In this document: piece by piece, positions 13,900 through 26,160 of the stretch
Layout of the letters: each line of letters opens with the position of its first letter
How positions within the stretch are numbered: position 1 is the first letter of the stretch
Assembly (NCBI RefSeq): GCF_000002425.4
Contig: NC_037253.1
Coordinates: forward strand, 11,213,065-11,277,064
Length of the DNA: 64,000 bases
DNA from: Physcomitrium patens
Taxonomy: Eukaryota; Streptophyta; Bryopsida; Funariales; Funariaceae
Direction of reading: 5' to 3'
Position numbers and translations under genes: made by a program
The notes under the pieces: generated by a model
Told to the model about the DNA's origin: nothing
The model's input: only the letters and a program-made list of their open reading frames with translations
Databases searched by the model: none

Positions 13900-14640
13900 G
13901 GCTCCCACTGTGAGCATTGCAGCATGAAGACATAGAGGGTGTGGACAATGAAACATGGTCATATTGTGAATATCCACGATATATGGTCATATTATAAATT
14001 CCAAATCAAAATGGGATCATATTGTGAAATTTCTCAAACAAAAAACACTAAATATCAAACAAGAAAAGATAAACTCAAAATCATCAAAACAATCACTCTC
14101 ATTAGTTTGGATTCCAAGGAGATAAGGTTACAATAAACATCAACATTGACTTTCCAACATCAACATTTGGACAAGGTAAATAAAATAATTGTACAAACCA
14201 AAAATTACAACTTCATAGGGACTTGCAATAGCTTCTTTGACCACCCATGATATTGACTCACATTAAACAAGAATCCTCCCTTTTATTCTTTGGTTTCTAT
14301 TAATAATATTTATCCAATTCAGCTCAAAAAAAACAACAATGAAAGAAAGAAAAACCAAAAATCAATATATATCCATCCATACACATAACAATTATAATGT
14401 TGAGATTCCTTGCAAAAAGCTAAACCAATGTATGAAGACCAAGTTTTGGCATGGCACAGAAACCCACATCCCAACTTAGAATCAATTGCCCATCCTCTAA
14501 CTTTCATGTATAGAAATCTTGCAACAACTTCAGCTTTTTTTTTTTTATTATTTATTTATTTATTGTCCTCTCTCTCTATATATATGTATAATAGAAATAG
14601 TGTAGTGATCTTACTTGAAATTTTTATTACTCAACCGCCT
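13900..14640. other. Intergenic DNA, nothing recognised
   Basis: AT-rich sequence ending in a poly-T, ATTT and (CT)n/(TA)n low-complexity stretch at about 14537-14590. The short open frames on both strands match no family I know. Confidence 0.4.
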
Positions 14641-16056
14641 TGTGAACTACGCAACCGGAGGCCACTGGAGGCGACAGGAAGTGAAAAGCGCCACCACGGC
14701 GAATCCAACACACCGCCCCGATGAAGGTTGAATTCGTCGCAAACAATCGCCGCGCACATGATCCGAAACGGAGGATGAAGTAGAAAAGGATATGATGGGT
14801 TTGGTGCGAAATTGAAGAATGGGGTTACCCATAAAACAATCTAGACCATGTCGACATGAATGACCCCGTTTATGTGGCAGGATAATTTTCGGTTGTAGGT
14901 TTTGGGAGTGGAGGGTGCGTTTCGAGGAAGACAAGCAAGCCATGACGATTGCGAATTCGTGGCGGATTCCGAATCAAGCGCTGGATCCATGGCCAAGACC
15001 TTTGTGCATGGGGGCACAGAGCCTGTTCTCACGGGGTGAGAGAGTGTGTGATCGTGCGAGACCCGGGGGACTTGGAGACGCCGACGCGAGGCCTCAGAAA
15101 TCGATGCGGGTATGCCACGAATGCCCCGCTTCGCCGTGACCTCATAGACGCGTTCCAGACTAGGACGGCGAGGACCGGGGACGGTTGTCGCTGTCGCGAC
15201 AGAGTTGGGCCCTTTTTGTTGGTCCCAAGTGAAGGTGTCCGGGTCTGGACTCGTTCAATCTCTCACTCTCCAGTTTTGTTAGGTGGGTTCGGACGGGACT
15301 GAGTCCTGGCCGCTAGGATATATAGTGTGAGGAAAAAAGAGTGAGGTGGAGTTTGTATTTCAACGCGAGATTCGAGTTGGGTAAATCTTATTTTGAATTG
15401 AAGAAGTTTTTAATTTGGAAGGAATTGAGGGTGATGGTGTGATCCATGGGAAGCCGATCAGTACAAGGCTTCGTGAGGAGGTCGACTTGCTAGCTCGCTA
15501 TCGCCGGCACCATCAAATTTCAAGGATTGTTGGGAGGTATAGCTGGGTTTGCAACCTCACCAAGCAGGGTACTGATGAAATTGAACTTAATAGCGGATGA
15601 TTCGCATCTTTGGGAGATTTCTTGTTGGTTTGCCACGTGATTTGGCATGCAAATAGTGTTAAGAGATTTGATCGACTCTCGCTTCAGCTTGTTTGTCTTC
15701 ATTCTAGTGTGTGGCACTGCAGTGTGTTAGTCTGTGGGGAGGGAAGCGAGCGGAAGGAATTACGACAAGTAGCATCTAATTCTAATCAGCACTCTCCCTA
15801 TTCATCCAGGGCTGTCATTCAACTAATCTGTACATTTCCCTCATCCGGTCTGCGCCTTAACTTCTTGAGATGAAATTATAAGAAGGGCACAATGCTTCCC
15901 ACGGTTTGCAGGGCTGTAGGGCTGAATTGCAAACCATATCTTAATTGGGACCAATGTCACAGTTCGCGTTAACGACCCGCATTGTGAAGAGGAAGGGTTT
16001 GTCATGCATTTTCCTTTTTTTCCTGTCATAGTGATTTGTTCTCTGTTCTCGTGCAG
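14641..16056 (+). promoter_or_regulatory. GC-rich promoter and spliced leader of the folate-biopterin transporter gene
   Basis: Composition shifts sharply to GC-rich at about 14640. A TATA-like box (ATATATAG) at 15318-15325 is suitably placed for transcription starting near 15350. The leader probably contains an intron, since a good acceptor (CTCGTGCAG) ends at 16056, 41 bp before the start codon. Open frames at 14647-15302 run on both strands and look like a composition effect; none resembles a known protein. Confidence 0.45.
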
Positions 16057-16097
16057 GCTGAAGTGAAGTGCTGGAGAGTGGATCAAGCTTTGAAGAC

Positions 16098-18161
16098 ATG
16101 TCGATCATCACACGTCTGAACGGCACCTATGGAACCTCCTTTCTGCTCCTGGTGTTGCTGGGCTATTTCACGCAGGGATTGAGGTGTTTCCCTTGGACAG
16201 CCATGAGCTACTGGTACAAGGACACTCTAAAGGTAGCCGTGCCACTCCAGAATATGTTCGTTCTGCCTCTGCCACCTTCAAGGATCTCTCAGCTGCTCTC
16301 AAGAATCCAGTAGTGTAATAGGGTTTTGCAAATGAGACTGCAGTGCAATGAATGCACTGCAATAAGAATGAAGCTGCTGTGAGCGCAATGTTTAAAAAAT
16401 GTAGAGAAGTGTTCCGTGTTTTGTCTTAGGAACGTCTCATAGGTAATTCTCGTTCATAAAGAGTTTGTGGGAGTTGAAATGGGTGGATTTGCAGGTTGAT
16501 CCTGGCCAGATGCAATTCCTGATGTCAACAGCTACTTTACCCATGGTTGCAAAACCAGTCTATGGGATTATCTCCGACTCTGTCTACATCAAAGGTGCAC
16601 ATCGTGTGCCATACTTAATTATTGCAGGTAAGATTCTGCCTCACTATTCATTTAAAATTGTTATTGATCTTGACAAGCGTGATTGTTCTCTTAAACTGAT
16701 GTTGTTCTTGGGGACCATGCTTGAAACGTCAAATGTAGCCGAAGATTTTCGTCTGAATGACGAATAAATTATGGTCACCTGATTCTTTGCCTTGCTCTGC
16801 TTCCAGGAGCACTTCAGTTGTTCGCTTGGACTGCCATAGTTGTGCACTCTGGGGCTTCTTCATCGGCTGCTATGTTAACGGCCTTCCTAACTATCACGAA
16901 CTTAGGAGGTGCAATTTCGGAGGTGGTGAATGATGCCATGATTGCTGAAGCTGGAAAGAACAAGGTAGGTGCACAGCAAGGTATGGAAAATTCAACTCAC
17001 CGCATTGTCATAACTAGTTAATTGCTTTTTCGTTTATTTAGTGCTTTTTGTTTTTGTTTTTGTTTTTATCAAAGTACTTATTGTATAACTGGAGCAAACA
17101 TTTGTGTTCGCTTTTGTAACTCTATTTTTTCTCAAGAGGCTAGGATGCACTTTATTCTTGAATTCACCCAAACGAGTGGGCGTGAATTTTATCCTAAATG
17201 CACATTTCCATTGCCTGCAGGTGAGTTACAGTCCTTCGCCTGGCTAGCCTTGGCCTCGGGAGGTGTAGTCGGAAACTTAACAGCCGGGTACGCGATGAAA
17301 GTTGTGCCTCCGCAAGTGATGCTCGCCATATTCATAATCCTTATAGCTACGCAGCTGCTTCTAGCTCTCACTGTGAGTGAGCACTCTTTCGCTTTGGGGC
17401 CCATCAAAAAGGACACAGACGATAACCCAGAACAGAAATCTCACGAAAGGCAGAAAGATGCAGGCGCAGCCATGCGGGAGCAAATCACTAAACTGAAAGA
17501 ATCACTTCAGAAGCCTGAGATATTCAAGCCTCTCCTATGGTTTCTCTCGTCGTATGCAGTAATCCCGGGACTTGGAAGCGCTTTATTCTACTATCAAACG
17601 CAGTACCTGCGCTTGGGCGCGTCGGTGATTGGGCTGGCAAGGGTGATCGGCCAAGTGGGGCTGCTCTTCGGGAGCATGTTGTACAACAAGTGCCTCAAGG
17701 ATGTGCCTATCCGGCGCATGTTTGCAACTGTCCAGATCCTGCTCTCGCTGTGCATGCTAACGGACATTCTGCTGGTGAACCGGATCAACTTGGAGTTTGG
17801 CATTCCAGACAAGTGGTTCGTGTTGGGAGCATCAGCGTTTGTGGAAGCTATTGGTCAGTTTAAGATTCTCCCCTTCATGGTTCTGTTGGCAAAGCTCTGC
17901 CCTCCTGGCAGTGAAGCCTCGCTTTTCGCTTTCTTCATGTCTGCTCAGTGCCTTGCTAGTCTGACAAATGGCTACCTGGGCGTTGTTCTCGCTTCCTCTC
18001 TCCGTATCTCTGGTAATGATTTCTCAGGGTTACCCCTTGGCATTTTCATTCAAGCTTTCTTTGCTTTAATCCCTGTTCTCTGGATCGGTTTGATACCGTC
18101 CGAGCCCAAAACTGTTGCAGTTTCCCAGTCAGACGAAATTGAAACTAAGAAAGAGCTGTAG
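16098..18161 (+). CDS. Folate-biopterin transporter family protein (BT1/FBT, MFS)
   Basis: Four coding exons join in frame: 16098-16232, 16495-16627, 16807-16968 and 17221-18161 (TAG), giving 456 residues. The start MSIITRLNGTYGTSFLL has the length and style of plant FBT proteins. Family blocks seen: GYFTQGLRCFPWTAMSYWYKD (TM1), LPMVAKPVYGIISDSVYIKG (the GIISD loop), GELQSFAWLALASGG and LLWFLSSYAVIPGLGSALFY. About 11-12 hydrophobic segments surround a charged central loop (about residues 200-240). The family carries folates or pterins across membranes; in plants some members are plastidic and most are uncharacterised, so substrate and location are unknown here. At exon 3 only the donor after 16968 keeps the frame; the GT four bases earlier breaks it. 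Confidence 0.93.
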
Positions 18162-19440
18162 AACAATTTTCTCTTTTTTTCTTCTGCCCTTTCTGAATTA
18201 TATGCATCTTTTTCCCAGGTTCTTGTCAGATGATCTAGCATGTAAATTTACTCAGTGCATTTTTAGTCATTAATATAGGTTATGGGTTTTACATTTCCTA
18301 CTCAAGCCCAGTAGAACAGCAATAGAAACTGGTGGAAGGAAAGCCGATTCTCCTGGTACTGTATGGATGAACCACTGTTAAAAATGTAAATGATGTCTAT
18401 GTCTATTATTTAACTTTACAAGCATTTTGTTTTTGTTTTCGCTTTATTTTGTTATGTTGTTTTTTTTCCTCTGTCGATTTTCTCTTCGTCACTTCGATGG
18501 TCTTTCTTGCAGTAGATGTCTGTTTATTAGTGTGATCAAAAGCTTAGTCCAAACTGATATTCGTCGATTGGTGGTCGCCCGTATCATCTATTCGAGCGAT
18601 TGGCGAGTGGCATCTCTCTATGGATAGTCTTTGGAAGTCTGTTCACGCTTTTGTATTTTAGATGAATGTCAAATCCTGTCTGCGAGAAAATATGATATTT
18701 TTAGTTTTTTCGACTCCAGTATTTGCAGCTGCAACAAGTACCCAGGAGTGCTGTAGATGATCTTGCTTCAGAAAGTTAACTTGAGTAACGCACTTCGCAC
18801 CCGCTTCATCGTTTCCGCAATCTCTCCCCTCGTTCTCATGTCGCATATTGTTGGAGCGGATCAAGCCTTTTTGGCCTTACCTCTTGCTGTATAGATCATT
18901 GACACGCTTCCTCTGTGTCTGTCGTACTATCATTCTGAAGTTCGCCTGGTCTCAGGATCGTGTTCGTCCCCTTCCTTCGATCTTCGAACTTGAGAAGCTC
19001 CAAGGGATCCTGATTGCCCCAAATGCAAATTGCCCTCACAAGTCAATTTGCGACTTAAGTTTACATCGATCATGACGCGCAACGTCTTGCTTAGTTAAAA
19101 CTTACAATCATCTCGGCAAATTCCTTCACCTCACCCCAACAGCAGCAATCACCAAAGCGTCCTGTTGGCCTTACTTTTGAACCCCTCTGGATGGAAAACC
19201 TCTTCCCAGACGACGTCGGTCGGCCTCTTGTTCGGCGAATGAGTTGACGTTCTTGGGCCACAAGATTGAATGCACGAGAAAGACTACAAGGGATAGGGAT
19301 GAATGCTTCTTTCGGTTCACATTTTCGCATCCAAACCGAGGAGGCCGTGCGGATGAATCCGCAAATGTATTGTGCGGGGCGTCTATTCTCTTTCACGAGC
19401 GAATTCCCTCACCGAATCTCAGATTGTCGCCATAGCCAAG
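18162..19440 (+). other. 3' flank of the transporter gene and promoter/leader of NDHM
   Basis: AT-leaning 3' UTR sequence up to about 18650, then mixed composition and GC-richer sequence from about 18780 up to the NDHM start. No convincing coding frame and no clear TATA box. Confidence 0.4.
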
Positions 19441-20710
19441 ATGGCGTCTACCTCCATGTCTCTCACGCGTGCGTGCAAGGTCCATGCGGTCTTAGCGTGC
19501 TCAATTCCTTCAGTGTCCTCCGCTTTTCTCACAACTAATGTCACCTTTTTGGGTCAACCAGTGGAAATGCCATCGCAGCGGTGGTCTCAGAGAAGGTGTA
19601 GCAGGCCGGGTCCGGTGACAGTCCGAGCGGAGGAGGTGAAGGAGGTCACTCAAGCGAAGGGTCTATCCAGGGAGAGTGGTGGGCAGTGGTTGAGCTGCAC
19701 GACTCGTCATGTGCGAATTTATGCTGGGTATGTTGATCCCGAGACGCAAGTTATGGACCAGTCCCAGCTGGATAAGCTTACATTGATGCTCGACCCGGAT
19801 AATGAATTCGAGTGGCCTGAGGAGATGGTGGAGAAAGTGTATGACAAATACAGGGAACTCGTCGAAACCTACGCAGTAAGTCCTTTGAATCCCACCTCGT
19901 TGATGAGTTCCAAGCACCCACTAGAAGCATGAATTGCGAAAGCCATTAACTGGAAAGATTAGCGCTGCAGAATTCCGCGTTGTAGCATTGGAGTGACGAA
20001 GCAGTAGAATTCAGAAACCGCCGTAGCGGTTTTTCGATTCAGAAAGTGAATGACGTTCAAGCGTTGAACGAATCGCTTGAAATCATGCTCCCCCACTAGT
20101 CGCAAGATTTCCTCAGTTAAGCTTGTGAACAATAAGTTGCTTGCTTAACCCAATGTTTCAATTCCTAGCGTTGAGACCTTGAATGAACCACCAACTAAGG
20201 AATGCGAATAGCCTTTCTGAAGGTTCAGCCAAAACGCTCTTGCTAGGGGTTATTCGGAAGCATTTGTTCTTCACTTCGAGAGAACATCAACGGACAAGTC
20301 TGCATCCAATGTCCTCAGAAATTTTACGTCCTAGTCGACATGGCTCGTAAGAATTACGGATTCACCCCACTGTCGTCACAAGTCTGTAGGTTCCCAGCCA
20401 CAGAATCCACGAGACGAACACGCGCTGCAAAACAACGCATGAACTCTGCTGAACACAAACCACGCACGTAGCTCCCCTTGACTTAAGAAGAAAAAAAAGC
20501 TCATAACCCAGTTGCGCATTTCAACCGCAGGGTGCAGATTTGACGGAGTACACGCTGCGGCTGATCGGGTCCGACCTGGAGCACTACATCCGAAAGCTGC
20601 TGCTAGCGGGGGAGCTCAAATACAACTTGGACTGTAGGGTGCTGAACTTCAGCATGGGTAAGCCCCGCATCGACCCAGCGGACTTGGACGACGTCGAGGT
20701 GGAGGAGTGA
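19441..20710 (+). CDS. NDHM: Chloroplast NDH complex subunit M, nuclear gene
   Basis: Two exons, 19441-19875 and 20531-20710 (TGA), join in phase 0 and give 204 residues. The start context AAGATGGCG is strong. The first 60 or so residues are Ser/Thr/Arg-rich with almost no acids, ending near VTVRA, as expected of a plastid transit peptide. The mature part carries the NdhM signature: [31 protein letters not shown], then [21 protein letters not shown] across the intron, and [14 protein letters not shown]. NdhM belongs to the stromal subcomplex of the ferredoxin-dependent plastid NDH-1 complex, which drives cyclic electron flow around photosystem I. No missing key block was seen; it should be functional. 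Confidence 0.96.
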
Positions 20711-21811
20711 GCGCCGCAGCAGCAGCAACCGTGTTGGATGTTTACGGTGATCGGCCAGCGATGTGTCAGTGGAATGTAATCTCATCAACAACACACACAC
20801 ACACACACACTGACACATTTTTACAGACACAGATCCACACAGACCGACCAGCTCATTTGCAGCTTGTTATGTGTACATTCCTTGTCGCCGAAGCACGTTA
20901 TTCTTTTTTTGACCATCACTCGAACTATTGCAGATAGGCTGTTGAAGAAAAAGCATGGGAATCAATTGAGTAATTGTAAGTAGCCTCTTTATTTTTGGCA
21001 AGTTTTGAGTTGAATCATGTTGCCCCGTTTAAACACGATCTTGTCTTGGAGTTTCTGTGTGGATGAAGTGCATGTGGTTTAGTTTATTTAGGTGATTCCG
21101 TGTTGAAGGTTTGGTGTTTTCAACCGAATGTTAGATAGATTGTAGGGTCTGTGAGTTGGGTTGTGATCATGGAGACTGTTTCGTTGCTGTTAGGATAGGA
21201 CTGTGCAAACAGTACCAATCATAGAGTTTTCGCTATTGGCAATATATGTAGAACATTTTTTTTGTTGAGTTTTTGTAAATGTGTTGTATGATTGAATCAA
21301 CTATTTTGCTAGTTGCTTACTTGAAGCTAACAAAAAAAAGTATTTTCATAAATAATTGTGTAGGAAGACTATTTCATCACGAGCCTAGTTGTCAAAGTTT
21401 GCATTTTCATATTGGTCTTATAAAGATTATAATACCACTTTCAAAAAACACCCTTTGAAACTTATTTCCACCACACTTTGCACAATTATTACACTTTTCA
21501 AAACTACAGTGTTTTCATATTATGTACATTTAAAAACTTTGTCACAATTTGAAGACACCACTTAGAAGTTAGTAATTATTTTTCATCAGTTTTCTCAATG
21601 CTAAAATTTGCTTTGCTGGCTTGTAACAATTTTCTCTAAGATATTCTTGTAGCACTAATATTATAATAATAATTAATTATTTAAATGAATAAATAGAAAC
21701 TACATTTCAAGAGTTTATACTAAGAATACAAACATTTTTGCCTTAAATAAACATTTGCTTAAAGCCCTCACATCCTATTGGCAGAAATAGAAAGACACAT
21801 CCTCTTACATG

Positions 21812-21848
<37 letters not shown>

Positions 21849-22602
21849 CAAACACTAAATTTAGTAAATTTATAAATACAATCTTGTAAACATCAATTAT
21901 TATATTATATATTATTTATGATGTTTAAAATTATATATATTGATTATAAATAGACTTTTAAAATCTAAGACATGTGTTTTAAAAGTTACAACCAATTAAT
22001 GAATAATTTAAAAAAAAGAAATCTTAAATCATATGTCTACTATTGAATATCCATATTTTTGAGGATAAAAAAGAGTAACAAAATGCATATATTTATTAAA
22101 ATATTATTTTGATAAATAAAAAATTAAAAACTAATGCACATTATTAATACAAATCTATTGTGATATAAGAAGTTTTATAAAACCTCACTTATAATCCCTT
22201 ACATAATAAAGAAAATTATTTATCTCTAGAACTCACTTCTATTATGACTTATTAGCCATAATTAGAAAAAAATGAGAATAAAATTACAGAATGTTAAATA
22301 GACCCATGCTTTTACTAAATTGACCCACCTTTAATGAAGAATATAATAATCTTAATGAATGTGGTTGATTTTCATTGGTTGCAAATCCAATAATATAGAA
22401 ATGAATCTAGATATATTTATTTATTTATTTATTTTTCATGATAGTTATGATAGGTGGATTGTTTTAGTAAAAAATGGGTCTATTTAAAATTCCACTTAAA
22501 TAAACATGTCCATTTTTTAAAATTTTTTAAAATTTTTTTCCTATGGAGAAACTATGAAAATGAATGAAATAACTATTCTTGTAGATTTACTTCTGATCAT
22601 TC
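20711..22602 (+). other. NDHM 3' flank, then AT-rich spacer
   Basis: Begins with the probable 3' UTR, which holds a (CA)n microsatellite at about 20786-20810. It then becomes AT-rich, with a (TA)n array at 21815-21847. Nothing else is recognised before the copia LTR. Confidence 0.5.
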
Positions 22603-22839
22603 TGTTTAGAGCATTAGATGTAGTTGGTGCTCTCCATGTTATTTACTATAGTCTACACTATTTATTGTAGCTATAATGTTTGGAATATAGTGGAGAAACA
22701 CTGTTTATCTTCTCTCCTTCTCTTTGTATAAAGGATCTAATCTTATCAATAAACTTACTTTGTGTGTGTGTGTATTTACATATATATGCATATTACTTCT
22801 AGATATTATTGTCTTTCTTTCTCTAAAATATTCTCAACA
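22603..22839 (+). repeat. Copia 5' LTR
   Basis: 237 bp, TGTTTAGAGCATTAGATG to TTCTCAACA. It contains CTTTGTATAAAGG (TATA-like) and CAATAAAC (polyadenylation-like) plus a (GT)n run. A degenerate tRNA-Met-type primer-binding site (TATTATTAGCATG, compare TGGTATCAGAGC) follows at 22840-22852. Confidence 0.9.
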
Positions 22840-22896
22840 TATTATTAGCATGATTGCTTTTATACTCTAGTCTTAGTTCTTAGTTCTTAAAAACTT

Positions 22897-23287
22897 ATGT
22901 GTATATATATATATATATATATATTTTTTTTGTTTTTTCTTTATTTTTATTTATTTATTTTTTCCTTGTGCTATTGTTGCTATTATTTTTGCTACTATTG
23001 TTGTTGTTACTGCTGCTATTGCTGTTGTTTTTTTGCTGCTACTCCTACTATTGCTATTGTCCTACTACTATCGTTGCTGTCATCGACTACTGCTGACTGC
23101 CGCTCACTGTTGTTGACTGCTACCAATTGTTGTTGTTTGCCACTGATTGCCATTGACTGTCGCCAACTGACGCTATTTACCACCGATTGTCACTGATTAC
23201 TGTTGACTGCCATTGATTGATGCACCTTGTTGTAATCTGCTGCAGACTCTTATTTTTGTGAAAGAAAAAAGAAAAAAGAAAAAAGAA
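22897..23287 (+). repeat. Low-complexity leader of the copia element
   Basis: A (TA)n run at 22901-22924 is followed by a T-rich stretch, then about 250 bp of cryptic triplet-like sequence (TTG/CTG/CTA mixtures that turn into TTGACTGCCA-type units at 23085-23220), and a (GAAAAAA)n run at about 23260-23287. The long open frames here (Tyr/Leu/Cys-rich) are artefacts of the repeat. Confidence 0.8.
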
Positions 23288-23565
23288 ATTCTAAATTTTT
23301 TTCTTAACATTTTTGATTTCAAGTTTTAACTTTATTATTCTATTTGGCTTTACATTCTAAGGTACATTTTACTCAACCTTTTCTACTTAAACTAGCATTT
23401 TTTTATTTTTTATTTTTTTTTATTCATAGATTTATTCATAATGAGTGCTTTAACATCTTCAATTGCATGTACTATGTTTCCAACTATCACTACTATATTC
23501 TAACATTTTAAAGCTCTTCTATTTCCACCATTGAGTGCTGATAAAAAAAAATATATATTATGAAT

Positions 23566-23831
23566 AAAAATGGCTAAAAGTAAATTTATTTGCAAAACAA
23601 CTATTTGATACAATTCCTTTTGAAGAATCTTCTACTATAAGTACTTCAATTCCTATTGTTATCCATTGGAAAACACTTCTTCTCCTTCGTGGACATCTTG
23701 TACGTGCATTACAACATCAATATTTAGAAATGGAAGATCCAGCCAAGCTTTGGGAGAATCTTAAATCTAGATTAGATCATCAAAAGACCATTTTCTTTCT
23801 ACGTGCATGTCATGATTGGATATATTTACAT
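23566..23831 (+). pseudogene. Copia gag, N-terminal part
   Basis: Broken frame with the plant copia gag core (UBN2-like): a LLLLRGHLVRALQHQYLEME block, then EDPAKLWENLKSRLDHQKT, then RACHDWIYLH. It stops abruptly where the nested LTR begins and resumes at 25646. Confidence 0.8.
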
Positions 23832-25645
23832 TGTCATGATGTACCACGTCTAAGAGATGAAAGAGTGTGGAAATTATTGTAATGTAGGAGATCTTAGTTC
23901 AAAGTATTAGAACAAATTATCTTAGAAATATAGTTAACAGTCAAAAAGGTAGTAAAACAAAAAGGTACCAATGTTGCCTTTTAGAAAGGTGACTTCTACT
24001 TACTTTGTAGCACCATAAGTAAGGCAAAACAAAGTAGATTGGTAAAATAAATGATATGAGCATCTTTAGAAGAAAGTTAAGAGTAAATTCTAGAAAAATT
24101 TACTTAGAAAAACTAGATATTGATACCCGGAGAAGGCCGGTTGTGAAGGAGGGTCGAAATTAGATCCTGAGCCACAAAACCGAGTCTCGACGACGACTCC
24201 GAGGTTCTTTTGTAAATCAAAGAGTAGAGTTTGATAGCAGATTGGATAAGGTTTCTATGAGCATTGGTTTTGGGCAATTTGGAGTTGTTATGACTTTGTA
24301 AGAGCTTTGCAAAGTCAAAGTTTGTTTTGGATGACTTGGGTTTTATGAAATAAAATAGGGTTTATATTTTGGATGATTTTAAGAGTTTTGTAATAGATCT
24401 ATAGGTGAAATTTTTTGGGTTTATGGTTATAGTTGTGTTTAATATGTATTATGAATTTGAGCTCGATTTAACGGTTTAATTGAGGATTATTGAGGTTTAA
24501 ATGGGTCAAGGTCTTAGAAAGTAGAATTTTAGGTCTAGTGAGGGTTTTTAAGATTTTTTGCAATCTACTAATTGGATTGGAATGAAATTTATGTGAAAGG
24601 ATATTAGACTTGTTTTTCTATGTGTATGAGAATTTTAAGATCAATCAAACAGTGAAAAGAAGAGATATTGGCTCTAGGAGATTGGCATAAAGGTTGGAGA
24701 AAGAGGCCGGCCAATACCCAAGCACATTTTTGAGGTTATTGTCTATTTAGTAATTTCGATCCTTTTCAAATTTTTTTGTCTTTGTTTTAAACTTATTTTT
24801 TAATAAGTGTGAAAAATTTGAATTAAGATCAACGGTTTATTCATTAGTTATTGAGGTTTAAATTTGTTATATGAATTACTAGGATTTGATTAGGGATTGG
24901 TTTAGGGTTTAGAGTTTGGTTAGGATTTGTTTTAGGATTTAGGATTTGGATTAGGGTTTGATTAGGGTTTGATTTAGGATTAGGTTTTGGTTTAGAATTT
25001 GATTAGGATTTGATTTAGGGTTAAGATTTAGTTAGGGTTTGATTTAAGGTTTAGGATTTGGATTAGGATTTGGTTAGGGTTGATTAGGATTTAGGATTTG
25101 GATTAGGATTTGGTTAGGCATTTGATTTAGGCATTTAGGATTTGGTTTTGATTTAGGGTTTGATTTAGAGTTAGGATTTGATTAGGATTTGATTAGGATT
25201 TGGTTTAGAGTTTGGTTTAGGGTTTGATTTAGGATTTAGGGTTTGGTTTAGAATTTGGTAAGGATTTTATTTAGGATTTAGGGTTTGGTTTAGGGTTTGG
25301 TTTAGGATTTAGGATTTTATTAAGATTTAAGATTTAATTAATTTTGGCCTAAAGTTTGAATCAAGTCCAATAGGATTTAACTAGAATTAAATTAAGATTG
25401 AATTGAGATGTATTTGAGAGATATTTGTGATCATTCTAATATTTCTTTAAGATTTCTTAATGTTTCTTTGAAATTTTTTTGAGGTTTTTTTGAATTTGAT
25501 TAAAGCTTGCTTAATATTATTATAGTCTAATTAGAATTTAATTAGTATTCTATTATATTTAGGATTTTTTTGTTACAATTTCCATTCTACCTTCCACAGT
25601 CACGTGCCCAGAGCATTCTCAAGCAAGACTTCACGTATTATGACA
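23832..25645 (-). repeat. Nested solo LTR, copy R2, of the large gypsy-type family
   Basis: 1814 bp with perfect 6-bp terminal inverted repeats (TGTCAT..ATGACA). It splits the copia gag frame. Flanks are ACAT on the left and ACTT on the right, a possible 4-bp target-site duplication. Its reverse complement aligns with R1 (10507-11812) and with the LTR at 57901-59467, including the AATCTACTTTGTTTTGCC phrase near one end. It keeps more G+C than R1 and so may be the youngest copy. A stretch at 24130-24210 is GC-richer. The array at 24881-25345 is described separately. Confidence 0.75.
24881..25345 (+). repeat. Degenerate telomere-like minisatellite inside the LTR
   Basis: Dozens of imperfect units of the form GGATTTGATTAGGGTTTGG. 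TTAGGG and TTTAGGG occur many times, which is the core of the plant telomere repeat, but spacing is irregular (about 7-14 bp). The other two copies of this LTR hold the same array with further C-to-T erosion (AATCCTAAATAAATCC on their plus strand). Confidence 0.85.
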
Positions 25646-26160
25646 ACTTGTCTTGGATTTTCTAAATTTAAATACTTTCAACCATGAAATATATTATATT
25701 ATCTGACAACTACGATTATGTGGACAAAGCACCTCTAAAGAAGAAATGATTGAGAATAATCTCTCTACATTTCCTCCCGCATTTGTTATGCTTGCATAAC
25801 AATATAGGAATATGAAATTTCAAAGTCATCCTGATCTCATGTTGTATCTACTTCTTATGAAAGTAATTATAATGCACAGTAATCTCCACGTAATGCAGAA
25901 GCTCATCCTATTGAAACCATGGTTCCAGAATCTCATACACTTAATATTTCAAAGTCTAAGAAATAATTATACAAACATAGAAAATATGCTCATAAGCACC
26001 AGATTAGTCATGGTTGTGACCATTTCTACCCATATAGAAAGAATAAATATTCTACAACTAATTATAGTAGAAAATAAAAATCAGAGATGCATTCTTACCA
26101 TAAATGTGGAATGATCGGACATTTGGCACATGCATGCCATACTTCAAAAGACTTTATTAA
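25646..26160 (+). pseudogene. Copia gag, C-terminal part with zinc knuckle
   Basis: Gag resumes with DFLNLNTFNHEI, then QLRLCG, EEMIENNLSTFPPAFVMLA and QYRNMKF, matching the C-terminal half of the plant copia gag core. A remnant zinc knuckle (HKCGMIGHLAHACH) lies at about 26090-26135; its first Cys is now His. Several in-frame stops. Confidence 0.8.

Noticed and set aside
14647-15302. Overlapping GC-rich open frames on both strands
   Set aside because: Mutually exclusive frames with no family resemblance, sitting where the transporter promoter and leader should be.
17022-17220. Upstream extension of the last transporter exon as coding
   Set aside because: The open frame reads through intron sequence; the acceptor at 17220 joins exon 3 in frame and family homology starts at GELQSF.
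22897-23196. Overlapping Tyr/Leu/Cys-rich open frames of 65-99 codons
   Set aside because: They arise from (TA)n and cryptic triplet repeats in the copia leader; composition explains the open frames.
24881-25345. Interstitial telomere marking an ancient chromosome fusion
   Set aside because: The same array lies at the same place in two other copies of the LTR family, so it moved with the element.
23866-25598. LTR ends at TGTGGAA..TTCCACA
   Set aside because: These are inverted matches too, but alignment with R1 and R3 continues beyond them to TGTCAT..ATGACA, which also restores the gag frame.
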